A stretch of 64,000 bases of DNA from Agelaius tricolor (GCA_023055355.1 JALJCS010000015.1:13064501-13128500), one strand, 5' to 3'; positions 1 to 13,925 are shown, counted from the first letter of the stretch. Numbers and translations are program-made. Notes: generated by a model from the letters alone, not told the origin.

Positions 1-2101
1 GTAGTTGAGAAGTGAAATGTGAGATAATTCAAAGATGCTGTAGTGTAAAACATGCTGATCTTTCTCGTATTGCCTTAGTGTCTGATGTAAACTAGTCAGT
101 TATCTTTGGAGTGGTGTGTGTATATTTATATTTGGGAATTATAACAGCATAACTGTAGCTGTCTGCTGTAGCTGATGCTATATTATTTATATTATTTCAA
201 ATGCAAACTCTCCTACATAGTACCTGTGATCCAGACAGTACCCCATAGCAATCTAGAGCTCTCTTGTCACACCATGTATTGTTTTGGGGGGGGTTAGCTC
301 TTTTGGCTGCAGTGGAATGGTTTCTGATTAAGCTGGGCTCAGTAAACTATCTTCACAATATTTATGTATCTGTAATGCAAACAACACTGGAATGAGAGCC
401 AGCATCTTGTTGAATTTGCTAATTCCTCAGGCTATTCTGACAAAATCTGAATTGGAGCATGACACTATATCTGAGTTTCTCCTGTAACTGGGCTTAAAAT
501 GCCTTCTCTGGTTCTTTTGGTTGCCACCATCTCCCAGGAGCTCAGACTGACCTTCCACAAGATGACCTCACACCTCAAGTATCCTCATGGATTCTTTTCA
601 CTACTTAAAACCAGATGCATTATACAGCTCAATATATAATGTGCTGCCTTTGATATTTCAGGGTCTTAAATGTGGAATCAGGATGGGCATCTGCACCCCC
701 AGGTACCAACCCTCTGCATGCAGCCACTCTGTGTAATCTCCTCCTGCTCAGCTTTTCTGCTTGTGATGCTGTTTTTCTTGGAAGTTGCATCTAGATAAGG
801 TTGGTCAGTCCTGTTGTGAAGCTGTATGAGATGAAAGCTTCAGGAGGGATGGCTGCAGGCCACTCAACACACATCAGTCCTCTGAGTGTGCCAGCTGGAG
901 TTCACAAGGACCACGCTGGGTTAGAGGAATGGCAATGAAATACCACTGGAAGAGAGGCAGTATTTTTGTGGAGGGTAATGTATCTTATTGATGCAATACT
1001 AATGTAACTGTATATAACTTTAAAAGCCCTCAAGGAACCATGAATATATAATTCTGGAATGTGCTCAGTTTCTTTTGTGCTGGTAATATATACCAAGTGC
1101 TGAGATTTTCAGACTACCCAACCAGAGGCATGAGTAATTTTTGAAAAAGGCCTCTAATTATGTGGTAAAAAAAAAATCAGATGCTCTTCATTATATGTCT
1201 GTAGGAAGGATCTGTTTAAACTGTTTGTGGTAGCTCTTGAAGATGTAAAAGGAGTTGTGATCTTGTTTTTCTCAGTGCTGTACAAACATGCTTTGAAAAA
1301 TATTCCCTGGCCATGCAATAGAACTGCAATCAGAGGACAGGGAATTCAAGTGATTTCTAAAATGTCATTCAATACCCATCTGTAAATAACCATCTAGGTG
1401 GTTTTTATCTATCAGGTAATGCTTTTGTCAACTAACAATGTAAACTCTTCCTTTCACAGAGATTCAATCGCCTTCTGTTCTTTCTCTGCACCTTTCCACT
1501 GGTAGTGACATCAGGAAGTAACTCTTTATGCTGGAGTGATTTTTTCAGGACATAGGACCTCTAAATCTTTCTTCCCATTGCTTTTAAAATCACATTCAGA
1601 GTTTAAATTAACACATTTAATATCTAGGTATAGCTGAAAAGTGCTCTGGAAGACAGGACAGACAGAAGCAAAGCTCCTTCTACAGCTGTGAGGTGGCTGT
1701 GGCAGTGTTTGAGTGCTGGACAGGGAGCAGAAAATATCCAGGGAGCTGTAAGAAGCTGTGGAACTGAGCTAACCCCTGACAAGGACAAAAGCCTTTTATC
1801 CCTCTCATTGCTTAGTGCTGATCTTGCTGAGGATGCACAGGTCAGGAAGAGAGGAGGTGCCCAAGTTTCTGCTCCAACACTGTTCACTCTCTTGGAAGGC
1901 TGGATGCCTTTGCAGAGCAACAGACCCATTCCTTTTATGAATTCTCAGATAGGAGTTTTTCATCTTTGATTATGTAGTGAAACTGAACTTGGAAATGAGG
2001 GAAATGTGATTGCAAAACTGTGGATACTGTTGTCTTTATTGAGTTCAGCACTGCTTGCAGCTGAGCTGCAAGCTCAGCAGATCTGAGTTGCCTTATACAA
2101 G

Positions 2102-2134
2102 TTTTTTTTTTTTGCACACCTTTTTTTTTTTTTC
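2102..2134. repeat. Twin poly-T tracts
   Basis: Two T runs of about 11-14 bases are separated by a short GCACACC-containing spacer. Read on the minus strand they are A tracts and could be the tail of an old retroposed copy, but nothing recognisable adjoins them. Confidence 0.5.
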
Positions 2135-5100
2135 TTAGCTAATAAAACACCCTGAATGGGGCAGTTAGAATAAGGGTAAAGGTAAATGGAGCTTGCTGGC
2201 AGACATTTAATGAGTCAGGGAGGAGTAGGCCAGACAGAACACACCTGATCAGTATGGTCTTACCAGCATGGGTGAGGGCAGCATCCCATTTTGTCAGCAT
2301 GAATAGAACCCTGGAGCTGGAAGGTTAAAAATGTACCTGCCAGTCTCAAACTGCCCTTCTTTTGTAAGGGGCTAAAAATGTGCAGATGCTAGGGTGGAGA
2401 AATTAGAGTCCATCTGTGCTGCTCTCAGCAGCAGTTAGGGAATTGAAAGAGCAGCTGAAGATGTTTCCAAAGCAAGAAAGGGATCTCTGAATGTCTGTTT
2501 GCACATAAATGGACACAGCATGTGGTGGACTGAAGCAGACTGTTCAGATCAACTCTAAATTATTTGTGCAGGCTGCTGCTGTGAGCCAGAGGAAGACAAG
2601 ACTTGCAGCTATAACTTGAAGAAGCTGCTACCATAAATACAGCTGCAAGCACCTTGAGGTTTCTATAATCTATTTGGTTTTATTTATTAACTCAATGTTT
2701 TGCACAAACATTTAATACTCTTGCATCATGTAGGGCTGTGTGTTTACTGTGTGAGTAATTGTGCACCTTGTTTTAGTTCTCTTGGTTTCTGAGAAGAGTC
2801 TGAAGAGGTTATTTCAGGACAGGATAAGAGTACATCCATAAGAAATTGAGGGGGACTGGCAGTCCACAGAGGTGTTAGGTTGTACTTTTTTAACTGTTAT
2901 TGTGTCTGTGTTTTACCTCTGTACATGGGCTTATAAAGTTTCTGGACATTCCTTTGATAAATTTAGGATGGAGAGAAGCTAGTCTAGCTTAAAGCTCTAG
3001 AAAAGACTTATGCCCATTTTTAGCATTAATTTGGTTTTTTCCATGCCTAGAAACTCAAGTATGTCATTTAGGAAAACTGTTAAGTCTTACTATAAAAGCA
3101 GCAATCTGATCCTAGTTTGATTAATCTTCTCTTTACTGGGTTTCTTCCTAAAACTGTGAGATTACTGCCTTGGTGCATGGAAAAGCATTGTAGCTCTTCC
3201 TATATTACAAAACCATCATGACACATAAATTGTACAGCAAGGCTAATCCAAATGCCCTTGAAGCTGGTTGGAATGTTTACCTTTGCTTCAACAGGCCTTT
3301 CTGTTTAGGGTGTTGTGATTTGGCTCAGACCCCTTCAAAAGCAAAAACCACAAGATGTTCCAAAGGTAAGGTATTGGTGCTGTTGACAGACACCTTACCC
3401 ACCACAGCCTCCCTCTTGTTAGTGTTTCAGATGGGGAGATTGGAGTGAGTAATTAACATGTATGAGCTGTATTTACAAGCTAAAAAACTTTATTGTTTTT
3501 TGCCTTAAAGACTGACTGCCATGCTCAACAGTGAATGAAACCAGTAAGAAAATGATCCTAGTTTTTGTGACAAATGTAAGGAACTAACTGGGTAAGGTTG
3601 TGTGCAATTCTGGCAGTTACCTTATGGTATCTCAGCTAACAAATTCCCTTTCATCCATCACTGATACTCAGCCAGAATGAACTCCTTTGTGATACCTGAC
3701 ACTAGATTGTTATAATGAAACTCTGTAAAGCTGAAATTCAGGCTTGTTCTCATGTATTGCTCAGACACTTCTTGTGTGTTTTGGAGCTCTTTCAAAACAG
3801 CCTCATGTTTGTAAGGTTACATAAACCAGCAAGGTTTTGTACAAGTTAGAGGGAGGTGATTTCCTCAGTAGACAGGAAGGCATCTCTGGAGATATGAGGT
3901 GGTGTCACTCAAGTGCAAGACACCCTGATCTGTATTTCCCAGTTTTAGAGTGCCTCTCTGGAGAGCAGTGTCCACAGGATGTGCCTTGTGGCACCTCTGT
4001 CTGCTGGTGGAAGCTGGTTGCTGCTGAAACCAGCAGGTTTCCTCCAAGGAGTTCTTGCACCTAATGAGCTGGAGAGATGGGTTTGTTCCCCCTCAGGCTC
4101 TTTTCTCCCTCTGCCAGCTGTACCCAGTGAAACTGCCTTCCTGTGCAGGCACATTCTCGTGATGCACCAAGCACTCCTTCAGCACGTTGCTGAAATATCC
4201 GCTCTGCACCAGTGAATGTGCCAGCATTATTCCCAAAGAGGTATTGGGCAACTGATTTCCAAAGACTTTGGCAGAATCTATAGAAAACTGGAGCTGATAT
4301 CAGGCTGTGAATGAAGTTTTGCCTGACTCAGTTGTTTCATTTCCCAGCAGAGTCCCAAATGCAAGCTCTCTGCTTTGTGCTGTGTTACTTTGACGAGCTC
4401 ATACCTGTACCATGGCACAAAGCCATCTCTTGCAAGTTTTACAAAAGAATGTAGCCCCTTGGATGAAGAAATAAAGAACAAGAAAAAAAGAATAATTTGG
4501 CAAGTTTCAGTGAGGAATTTTTGTAAGGAAAAACCCTTGGAGGCAGCATAGTTGCCATATATGAGTCATCTGAAACACATAACATGAATTGGGTAGTAAA
4601 GTAGTCATCCCCATCTCAGAAAATTAAGTTAATTATTATTTCTAGATGATTAGAAAGAGTAGGGGAGAATGGATAGATGTTTAACAAGTTGACCTTCCAA
4701 AGTTCATGGGAGTAATTTCTCAGTACAGGCTGAAGATAAGATCAGAAGCTGTGAGACAAGCATGTCTCCAGAATAAATACAGCACATAAAGAGTTTTAAC
4801 ACAGTCCAACAAATAAGCTGAAACAGACTACTTGTTTTAGCTATTCCCATATATCCTAGGAAATAAATGCTTGTATATTGGAAAATATGCAAATTTTCTG
4901 CAGAAACTGCAGTTCTGTAGGAAATTGCACCACCTTGGAGAGATGTGAAACAGAAACAATGATAAAGATGCAGAATATCTGATCACAGGCTGTGCCTATG
5001 GAGGCACAGGAGTTGTTGGGGGTTTTGGCAAGAACTGAGTGCTCTGAGGTGCACTCTAGCCCAGTGGTGCTGGAGGGTTTAGCCACTGCAGCAGAAGAGA

Positions 5101-8100
5101 TGCCCATGTACAGAACATGCCTGAACAGAGCTTGGGTGTGTTCCAGGCTGCTCCATGGCTGAGGGGACTGACAGATGTCTCGGCCCAAAACAAACCCACT
5201 GAGAGCTTGCAAATGTGAATTCATTCCTGGGGAATCATGTGCTACAACTAAAAATGAATCTGTATTGTAAATAACTACTATAAATCACTTAGTCTTTTGA
5301 CTTAGAAAGATTAGCACTTTCTAATGAGGGCCTCAGTACTTGTGAGCAGGCACAGAAAGGTGTGACACAGGTTGGTCACCTGTGGCACAGCAGGGAATCT
5401 GGATAATTTTTGTCCTAGAGAAGCCCTGTGGCTGAAGCACAGGCCAGGGGATATGTGTTCATTTCTTGACTTTCTTCATTATGGCAATTAATAAGCTGAC
5501 ATTTAATTTCTGTATCTTTAAATGATTAAAAGTATCTGTTTGATAACCAGTCACACCTAGATGTGAGTCAGATGGGACAGACAAACACCCTGTTAAGATT
5601 AGAGCTGCTCCTTATATTATATAACTCTCTTATTATTTTGTAAGAGGATTTCTGCTATTACATGTTCATTTGTGTGCCACTTAGTTATTTGATTGGATCT
5701 TTTTCTTTTTTGCTACACTTCTGTGTGTTTGAGGTGAATGGTGCAAGCTGAGTGCCCTCTCAGGATGCAGCTCAGTAATGACACTCCAGCTTTTATTGTG
5801 TTCCAAGACTAACAGCAGTTTGGTGACAGCTGGGTAAGTTTGTTTACACTTTCCCAAATGTCAGAACAAGGAGAAAGCCATCAAGGCTTTATACTAAATG
5901 CACGTCATTTGCAAAATATGAAAGCACTGCAAAGCTGAGTGGGACTCAAAGTCCTCTAGGAAGGCTTTATGGGAAACTAAAAAAAAAAAAAGGCATTTTC
6001 TAAAATTGTGTTCTACTGTAATAGTTTGTATTAATAACACATTCAAAGGTGTAACATTTCAGAAAAGATGGAGGTATGTATGGCAAGCTTGCATAGTTCT
6101 GTAAATAAGTACAACTTAAATTACTTTCTAAAGTTACTTTATTCTCCTTCTGTCTTGAGATCATTGACTAGTATAATAGTTGACCTCATGGCTGATATTT
6201 TTATCCACAGGCTGAACTGATGAGTTGAATGAAGCATCATGTGTACCCAGGTACACCATGGCAGAGCATCAGGAGGGGTTAGCACTGCAGTGTGGGTGGC
6301 AGATAGAGAAGCTTTGCTGTCCCAGGCCCAAGAGTCTTGTCTATGTTTCCCAGGCACAACAAGCATAGAGAGTCTTCTAGAAGTCCAGGGCATTACCTTT
6401 GTGCTGCTTTATACCCATTGTCCCCATTCCAGGTGAGGGAAAGGTTCATTACACTCCTGCTGGTGCCTGTACTTTGTCTCTTTCAGAGCAACAGCCGCTC
6501 CTGAGGCAGCCCTAGGAGAGACTTTGCATAAGCACCCCATGAATGCTTTATTCAGGTGAGAGGATAAGAGCAGATCAAGATCAGGCCAGGGGATGGAGTG
6601 CAATGAGAGCTCTTTGAGCTTCTCTACTGTGTTTACCCAAGGGCTCCTCCCTCCTGAGGGACCAGGTGAGAACATGCTTTTTCCCACACACATGCCTTTA
6701 GTTATTTTGTTGAGGTTTCTTTGTGAACCAGGAGTATCCAGAAAGTCTCCAAGGTTTGCCACTTTGCTTTTTATCAGGCATGTGGCTGACTGCATTGGTT
6801 TGAAGAAAAATCTGTGCAATGCTCCTGTACTGTCCTATTACTTCACACTTTTGCACAATTCCTTTGTGTTTTCTCATGCTCTGGCACAGGTCCAGGCAAG
6901 GAACCTCAGCCAGAGTAGGGACAAGCCTGAACTTGAATCTATGGTCAAGAGAAATAGTTCTGGGGAACTGTCAATGCTAACTGGTGGTGAAGTGAATTAA
7001 GTGCTAGGAAAGGATGGAGGCCAAACCAGACAGCTGATGGATAAACCTATGGTTCATCTGTGCTTAGATTGCTGGATTACATGCTGCTGCTCTCATCTCA
7101 GCATATGAGATGAGCATCTGGAGAAGAAAAGACAGGTTGATACAGGGTATGGAAAAATTTCTGTATTTGGAATAAGTCAGAAGACTGAGAGAAACATAAT
7201 AGAAATGTGTAAATAGGATGCTGTGGAGAGAGATCAGTTGTGTAATCTCCCTTTAGCACAAGTACTAGAGGCCACATGTGAAATTACTGGGAACCAGATG
7301 AAAACAGATGGAAGGAACTAGCAAGAGAACAAACCTCATCAGACTTGGGCCAGCTGGCTCAGCTGCACATACCTGCAGGCAGGGGAAGAGACAAGCATCA
7401 CACACTTGTCCTGTTCCATCCTGTGGGTGACTGCTCCTGGCCACTGCTGAGGGTGGCACAGGAGGCTGGAGGGACCTTTTGGGTCCTGTCCCAAGGGACA
7501 GTGCAGCTCCACTGGGCTCTGGTCACCCAGAGCAACTCGGGCAGCGTTCAGGCATGGTGAGCTGCAGCAGCAGAGACAAGGGCAGAAGTTCCTGTGCACA
7601 GCTCTGATATCTGCAGCTATTCTGCAGCTCTGATCTGCAGTTATATCTGCAGTTATTTATTGCTGGCAGCCCTGAACGTTCCCCTTCAGGGTGGCAGGAC
7701 TATAAAAAAGGGCTGTGGAAAATGCCCTGGCCAGAGCTCCCAGGGGCAGATACCAAAGATAGCCCAGGCTTTGGTCACCTTGGTGCCACATCATTCTGCC
7801 CTGGCTGGCACATCTCAGGCTGGGCTGATAAGCAGAGCCACTCAGGTACTTCTCTGCCTTGAGGTAAATGGTCACTTCATGTTACAATCTCCAAGCTCTT
7901 TGGCAGAGGTTTTGCCTGATGATTCAAACTTAGCATTTTCACAATCAAAACAAATATTGACCAGGCAAGGATAAACACCAACTCCTTTTCATCTGTGCTT
8001 GGACAAGTCCTCTGTGGAAAAAATAAAAAATGCAGCTGGCCTGGCAGGTGCCAAAAATGTGACTGGATTAAAAATAAGTTATTTCTCATGATAAAAAAAT

Positions 8101-8162
8101 TATTGACAAGGGTGTAAGATTTATCTAGAGTCTCTCAACTCTACTCCAGAATGAGCTGCTCG

Positions 8163-8252
8163 AAAGACAAAAAATAAAGCACACTAAAATAAAACAACAA
8201 AAAATGCCACCACAAAAACACCCAAACCAACCAACCAAACAACCAAAAACCC
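8163..8252. repeat. A/C-rich low-complexity tract
   Basis: This stretch is nearly all A and C, with AACCAACC-type runs and poly-A blocks and almost no T or G. It is simple low-complexity DNA with no coding content. Confidence 0.75.
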
Positions 8253-11200
8253 AGCAGAATGGTAACAACAGAACATGAAGTAAACTAATTCAAGCAAAAA
8301 TACACCTGCAACAGAAATGATAAGTTTTTTGTAGAGTAGCTGAGGATGAGAAACAAGGAAGATCTCTCTAGTGAAATTTCTTCAAAAAACAGAAGTACAA
8401 CTCATGCAAGATCTTGGAGAAATTGGATTTTAATCTGGTACTAGCTGAGTATATCTATTGACAGATGATTCAGCACTGCACACTTGTTTCACTGACCTAT
8501 GTTCAGCTTTTTTTGTTCATGTGCAAAAAAAGGAGTGTCTATCAGTTAAATGTGGAATTACATAAATTGCAATGTATTTCTAAACCAAATGCTTTGGGGA
8601 ATTAGTTACTGAATAGCTTTATTCTTCTGCAGAAATCCTGCCTCTTTCTTACCTGTAAATCCACTGTGCAAAATCTTTTCAGACCTCACAGTAAATATTT
8701 TTTATGTTCCTAAGACACAGAAATTACTCCAGAATACATGCATGTATTTCAAAATAGGACATTCTGTTTTACAGGAAGCAACAGCTCATTTCGTGTTCCA
8801 GGCACCTTAAACTGGTCTAGAAACAGCTGTCAATTACAGGTGAGAAACCCTGACCTCTGACAGGATTTTGTTACACTTCAATGCATTACTGTTATATTGT
8901 GACTAAGTGATAAGGTTGTCTTAGTAGAAGATACTGGCTCATCCAGGTTTATGCAGAATAGTCCCAGGAGACTTTAAATTTCACTCCTGCCAGTCAGTGC
9001 TGGAGCTACTGTGAAGGGAAATTGGGGTCTAAGGAAATATGACTCCAATTGACCTTTTAGTGTGCATGAAAGGACTCTTAAGGAAGAAGGACTTGCGTGC
9101 AAAAAGCACTTTGAACTTAGACCCAAAGTTATGGCAGAAGGGAAATGTTGCAAGTCAGGAATATCAGATTGGCTAACCTGGATCCGAGCAGTTGTTATCT
9201 CTGACAGAATCAGGTGCTTAAGAGGAAGATGAAAATAAACCCTGAGGGTAGGAAGCTGCAGGATAACTCTAGTCCAGTCCTTTTCCAAATCTTCACAGCT
9301 AAAAACCATTGGGCTGTGCTGCAGAAAATCTTATTTTTCTTTGACAAAATTGAACATGCTGGCTGGGTACCTGTGGGTGCCCTTAGCTTTATGTGTTTCA
9401 AAGTCTTTAAGGAATGCTACAAAATCCTTTATCTTGATTAAATGATTCTAGGTAAAGGAGAAAAAACTAAAGTTGGGTTAAAGAGCTGCAGAATGGCTTA
9501 AGCTGTGGCAGAGAAATAAATACAAGAAACTACAAAGGCTTGCTGCAACCCTGTTTATGAAAGTTTGTGTTGTTGAGTTAAACAAGCTCATAGCATCACA
9601 TGCTCCTTTTCCACCTTTGAATTACTCACTTATATTTGGAAACTACTGTTTTGCCCTAAGGGAAAGTATGTACAGAGAAGATGCTCAGTGCTCACAGTTC
9701 AGCTGTACCTACTACTTCCAGTTTTCTTCTCTGTTAGTTATTCCACTCAAGAAGCTATGAACATTAACTTTTGAAGGATATTTTGTGCTTTGGGACTTAT
9801 GCACACCCCATAGTATTCTACAGCAGTTTATTAAATGAATCAGTAGCTAAATGCCCATGTACAGCAAAAGAACATAACTAAACAATGACTGTATGACTGA
9901 ATGACTAAAGGCTGTATCTTCAAATGATGCAGCGCTCCAGAACTCATGTAAATATTTTGAATATATTGACATTTAGATAAGAGGAAAATTCCCAACCAGT
10001 TTAATGTGTAGTTTAATCTTTGACTAGGTCATGGATGCTGTTTGTTTGACATGAAAGTATGTGTGTTTACTTTTCCCCAAAACATCAATGTTGAGCTCAG
10101 GATGGAGCTCCGAGGGCGGAGTACATGAGCTGAGCCTTCCTCTGCCTGTGGCATTTGGGAATGAAGAATCTGCAAAGATCCACTGCTGGAAAACATGCAT
10201 GGCTCTAGTCCTGAGCCTAAGGACTGCACCTCTTTGCATCCTACTCATTTCTGAAAGGAAGCACTTGTGCTGGGGAGTAGGAAGCACCTAGATTTGGCTA
10301 TCACCCAGCCATCTGAGGAGGGAAATGGTGATCCTGGCCCATTCTCTGAGGAAATGCCTGCACAGCCACTTGGCACTCTACTACTTCTCTACATGGGCAT
10401 TTCACATGTAAACTATTCTTGCAAAATATCCACTGTTGGCTTCCAGTGTTCTACTGGAATGTCTCTTTTGGAGTGTGTTTCCGGGACTCTCTTGACCACT
10501 GTTCTTGCTCGCTAGGCCTGGACAGGCAGGAGGTGGGGATGTGCCAGGGAGGCAGTGGCACTAGAGCACACACTGAGTGCTGTGCACAGGCCCTCGCTGC
10601 AGAGGGGCCCAGGGCATGACTGAATGCAGACAGTAAAGCTCCATAGCCCTCCTGGGCAGTGTGATTGATTGTCACCTCCCCAGGTTTATTTCCTAACAGC
10701 TGTTTTTGACACAAAGTGGTGGAAGTGGCTGATGCCCCTGGCCAGTGAAGGGTGGTGAAACTCCTTGGTTTCATCTCATTGCTTTGGGAAGACAACCCTC
10801 TTTGAACAGACAGGGAATGATTTCAAGGTAATGAATTGAAAGCAGGGAAAAGCAAAAATCACCATCTTACAATAGTTCCAGCAAAATGTAGGGTTTTGCT
10901 TTTTTTACTTTCCTCAAAAAATTTAGCAAGTTACTAAGACAAAACCATTTCAATCATTTATGTGACTGGGGGGTCAATGTCCCTGTGAACAACAAAAGGG
11001 TGCAGTGAACCTTTACTTCTCTTCCTTTGGACCCAGCTGCCTAAACAGTGCAAAAAGAGGTATGAACACATAACAGACATGGCCTTGGCAGGGACATGGG
11101 AAAGTTGGGAAATGTGGTCTGGGCCAAATCTTTCTTTAGAGGAAGCCATGTGAAAGCACAAACACATGTAGGAAGTCACAAGTTTAACTGAGAGCAGAAC

Positions 11201-11680
11201 TGGGTCTCATACTTCCAGCATTGCCTAAGCTGCTTTTTCTGTCAGACCTAGCAATTGTCTGGGACTTCCCAGCCTTTTTTACCTCTGTCATTCAGCAGAG
11301 CAAGTCACATTTCTTAGACATCCAACTGCTCTCTGAAGTGGTATGGCCACAACTTGCTGCTTCTGACTGGGGGCTGCCACAACATTTACAAGGAACATCT
11401 TGCTGATGTGGTCTGGGTTGTGGTGTTGGTGACAAATGTAGGTTTTCTTAGCTGAAGCAAAAAGAAACCAGGTAAACTGTCACAGTATTAATGTCAAACT
11501 ATCTATTATCATTACAAATGTGGGTCCTAGTTTTGGTATCTAAGCTAACATATAACTCTAAGTGTAAGCTTTTCTGGGTGATAAAGGTGGAGATGATTTA
11601 GGCAGCAACAAAGTGCAGTGTTCTGCACAGAGACCATATGGAACCAAGATACTTGATCAGATTTTCCAACTCTTGATTTT

Positions 11681-11752
11681 GTATTTTGTCTTAGATTAAA
11701 TGATATGTATTTAATCTAATGTATTTTGTCTTGGATTAAATGATGTGCATTA
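11681..11752. repeat. Tandem duplication, about 40 bp period
   Basis: A block starting GTATTTTGTCTT at 11681 recurs at 11721 with a few substitutions. Both copies continue into GATTAAATGAT. It is a local two-copy duplication in AT-rich DNA. Confidence 0.75.
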
Positions 11753-12492
11753 ATGTGTGAGTGAATGGAACACTTAATATTCTCTTAGGCAGAAAACATG
11801 CAGAATTTTAGATTTCTGTTTTACCATAATTGAGAGAAACACCAAAGCATCAAAGCACTACAGTGGCCCATGGAGGATCACACTGGGAGTGTTCCTCTCA
11901 TTATGGAAAACCAACAGAACATGAAGTTCTAGTGAGTGAAACAATGTAGTTTGTCAGGATAATTTAGCAGTCTGGTACACCTTAAGGCTGGCTAGAGGGA
12001 AGGGTGGATGCTGGAGAGGTGCTGTAGGAAAGGTTTTGCCATGAGCTGTCAGCAATGAATTCTGACACCAGAGCTTGAGCTCCCTCAAATCAGGAGACAG
12101 CAGAATCAGGGCTACCTGACAGGTTTCATAAGTAGGAGATGGACAGGTAAAACTTACATAACCTGAGGTGAAAAGTCAATAAGTAACAAGGAAATTTCTT
12201 TCTAAGGACATAGGCATTGGTTCAGGTGCAGAGTATTCCCCAGTACAATGTTATGGCTTTGTCCTTAAATGTGTGCACCACCAAAATGGCTTTGTCAGTT
12301 CAGGAAAAAAATAGAAGTGAATTGCATGAGTTTGTAGGTCAAGGGCTGGCTGCAAGGCCAACTACAGATTGCTCAATTACTTCTTCTGGAAAGTTTATCC
12401 AAAGTGTTGGGCTGAATCATTTGTTTGAGGTCAAGGTATACAAGGAGAAACAGTTACTTTGATATATGTCTATTCTGTGTGATGTGTTTCTT

Positions 12493-12541
12493 GGGATATC
12501 AAGATAGGGATATCAAAAGGGATGTCAAAGGGATATCAGAA
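12493..12541. repeat. Degenerate GGGATATCAAA repeat
   Basis: Four or so imperfect copies of an 11-14 bp GGGATATCAAA-like unit lie in tandem. The units contain EcoRV-type GATATC palindromes. No function is apparent. Confidence 0.6.
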
Positions 12542-13219
12542 AAGAAGCCCCCAAATTGCTATGTTCAATGATCTTATTGTACCAGCAAATAAAGGGCAGT
12601 GAGTTATTGTACATGAGCATTTTCCTGTAAAGAACTGTACTGTGCACAAAACTAGGGTAGAGCTTGGTTTTGGAAAGCCATCCTGGCTTTATTTGCAAAG
12701 GTAATAAAGATTCTAGTTTTATAAATTCTAGTAGGAAATGGATAGGATCTCTTATTTTTTACAGAGAGAACAACTTTATTTCTGCAGATTTGCACACACA
12801 AGAAGTATTCCTTATTTTCCTTAGTACAAAGCCAGCCAAAGCATCATATATGGTTTTGTCTTGTATCTATGGTAGCAGCAAGTATGGGCTTGAACATCTT
12901 TGTTCTACAATGTTTGACATGCAACACTGCAATATATTGAAGACAGATTTGAAAAACCTAGTAACAGGGCAATCTTAAATCACCTAAGCAAACAAATGCC
13001 TTATTTTCTCTGAAAGCTTAATTTTTCCATGGCTGACATGGACACATTGGTTACATGCCAATAAATATCTGAATAATGCATATAAAAGCCTTTGCTGTCA
13101 AAAAATCAGTATGAGTTATTTAAGAGCTCTGTGCAAATGCTACCTTGGATAAAGGCCCAGGAAACTGGAAAGAGTCCTTACCCCTCTCCCCCCACCTTCT
13201 TCAGTCTGACAGCATTTAC

Positions 13220-13226
13220 TGAGTCA
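13220..13226. promoter_or_regulatory. AP-1-type site TGAGTCA (distal)
   Basis: This is a perfect TGAGTCA core about 0.8 kb upstream of the predicted OSGIN1 start site. It is the outermost of three perfect TGASTCA cores in a roughly 700 bp stretch. Binding is inferred from sequence only. Confidence 0.35.
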
Positions 13227-13650
13227 GATTTGTTAAAGCATTGACTGGTAATTAAACTTTGAGTGAAACAATTGCCTCACATTTATTGAAACAACTTATT
13301 CTGGTGGAATTAAACCAGAGTTTTATATTAAGTATTCTGCTCTGATGGGAGTCATGAGAGCAGAGAAATCCTTCTCAAGAACTGCTTTTATCTTTTAGAT
13401 CACATGAATGAAAGCATGCACTTTAACTGTGTATCAGCAGTCCTATTTCCTGGAAATTGTGATTTCCAAACAGATGGCCTCAGAGATAAACATGTGCTTC
13501 ATTTACTACTTGAACTGAACACTTTGGGATAAAGGTATTTAATTTGTGAAGGGCATTTTAAATTTAGCAAGTCAGATCAATTATTCCCTGAATTGAGTAA
13601 GATACCTTGGATGAAACCCCTGGTAGGTTCTGAGTTTTATGCAAGCAGTT

Positions 13651-13657
13651 TGACTCA
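13651..13657. promoter_or_regulatory. AP-1-type site TGACTCA (middle)
   Basis: This is a second perfect TGACTCA core, about 370 bp upstream of the predicted OSGIN1 start site. It lacks the flanking TGC that would make it an NF-E2/MARE-type site, so AP-1 is the more natural reading. Confidence 0.35.
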
Positions 13658-13846
13658 TTTTACTGCTACTGTGCAAAAGGCTTATAACACTTTATCTCGC
13701 TGAAGAAAAAGAAACACAAACTGACATCAATCTTTTCAGACCCACTATATATCTGTGTTGTCCTGAGGGTTAAAAATGGAAAATTTGTTCAGTGCGGGAC
13801 TTCTGACAGGCATGGTTCCTGCAATCCTGCTTTTGCTGTAGTCACA

Positions 13847-13855
13847 TTAGTCAGC
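13847..13855 (-). promoter_or_regulatory. Weak MARE-like half site
   Basis: On the minus strand this reads GCTGACTAA, a partial match to the NF-E2/MARE consensus with one core mismatch. It lies about 70 bp from the perfect site at 13915. Alone it would not be notable. Confidence 0.25.
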
Positions 13856-13914
13856 CGAACATTACTAAGGAAGTTTCTCTACATTCATTCAGGAGCTGGG
13901 AAGGGAAATATTCC

Positions 13915-13925
13915 TGCTGACTCAT
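13915..13925 (+). promoter_or_regulatory. NF-E2/NRF2-type site in the OSGIN1 promoter
   Basis: TGCTGACTCAT matches the NF-E2 consensus TGCTGASTCAY at every position and contains a perfect AP-1 core. It lies about 75 bp upstream of the TATA box. OSGIN1 is known as an NRF2-responsive, oxidative-stress-inducible gene in mammals, so a CNC-bZIP/small-Maf site here fits. It is not a classical TGACNNNGC antioxidant response element, because the spacing to the following GC is one base too long. Functional use is inferred. Confidence 0.5.

Larger units (their letters stand above)
1..13200. other. Intergenic or far-upstream DNA, no gene recognised
   Basis: I see no exon with family similarity on either strand. 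Open frames here are short (at most about 136 codons), overlap each other on opposite strands, and show no domain or protein-like composition. The region is AT-leaning with homopolymer tracts and short tandem repeats, listed separately. By synteny with other vertebrates the gene expected to the left of OSGIN1 is MLYCD; its 3'UTR could reach into the left edge, but I could not recognise its coding end or its C-terminal peroxisomal signal. Isolated AATAAA motifs (for example near 2140) have no associated exon and are not called. Confidence 0.6.

Noticed and set aside
1..1500. Possible 3' end of MLYCD expected from synteny
   Set aside because: No recognisable coding sequence, no SKL-ending frame and no clear terminal polyadenylation signal could be found, so it is not called.
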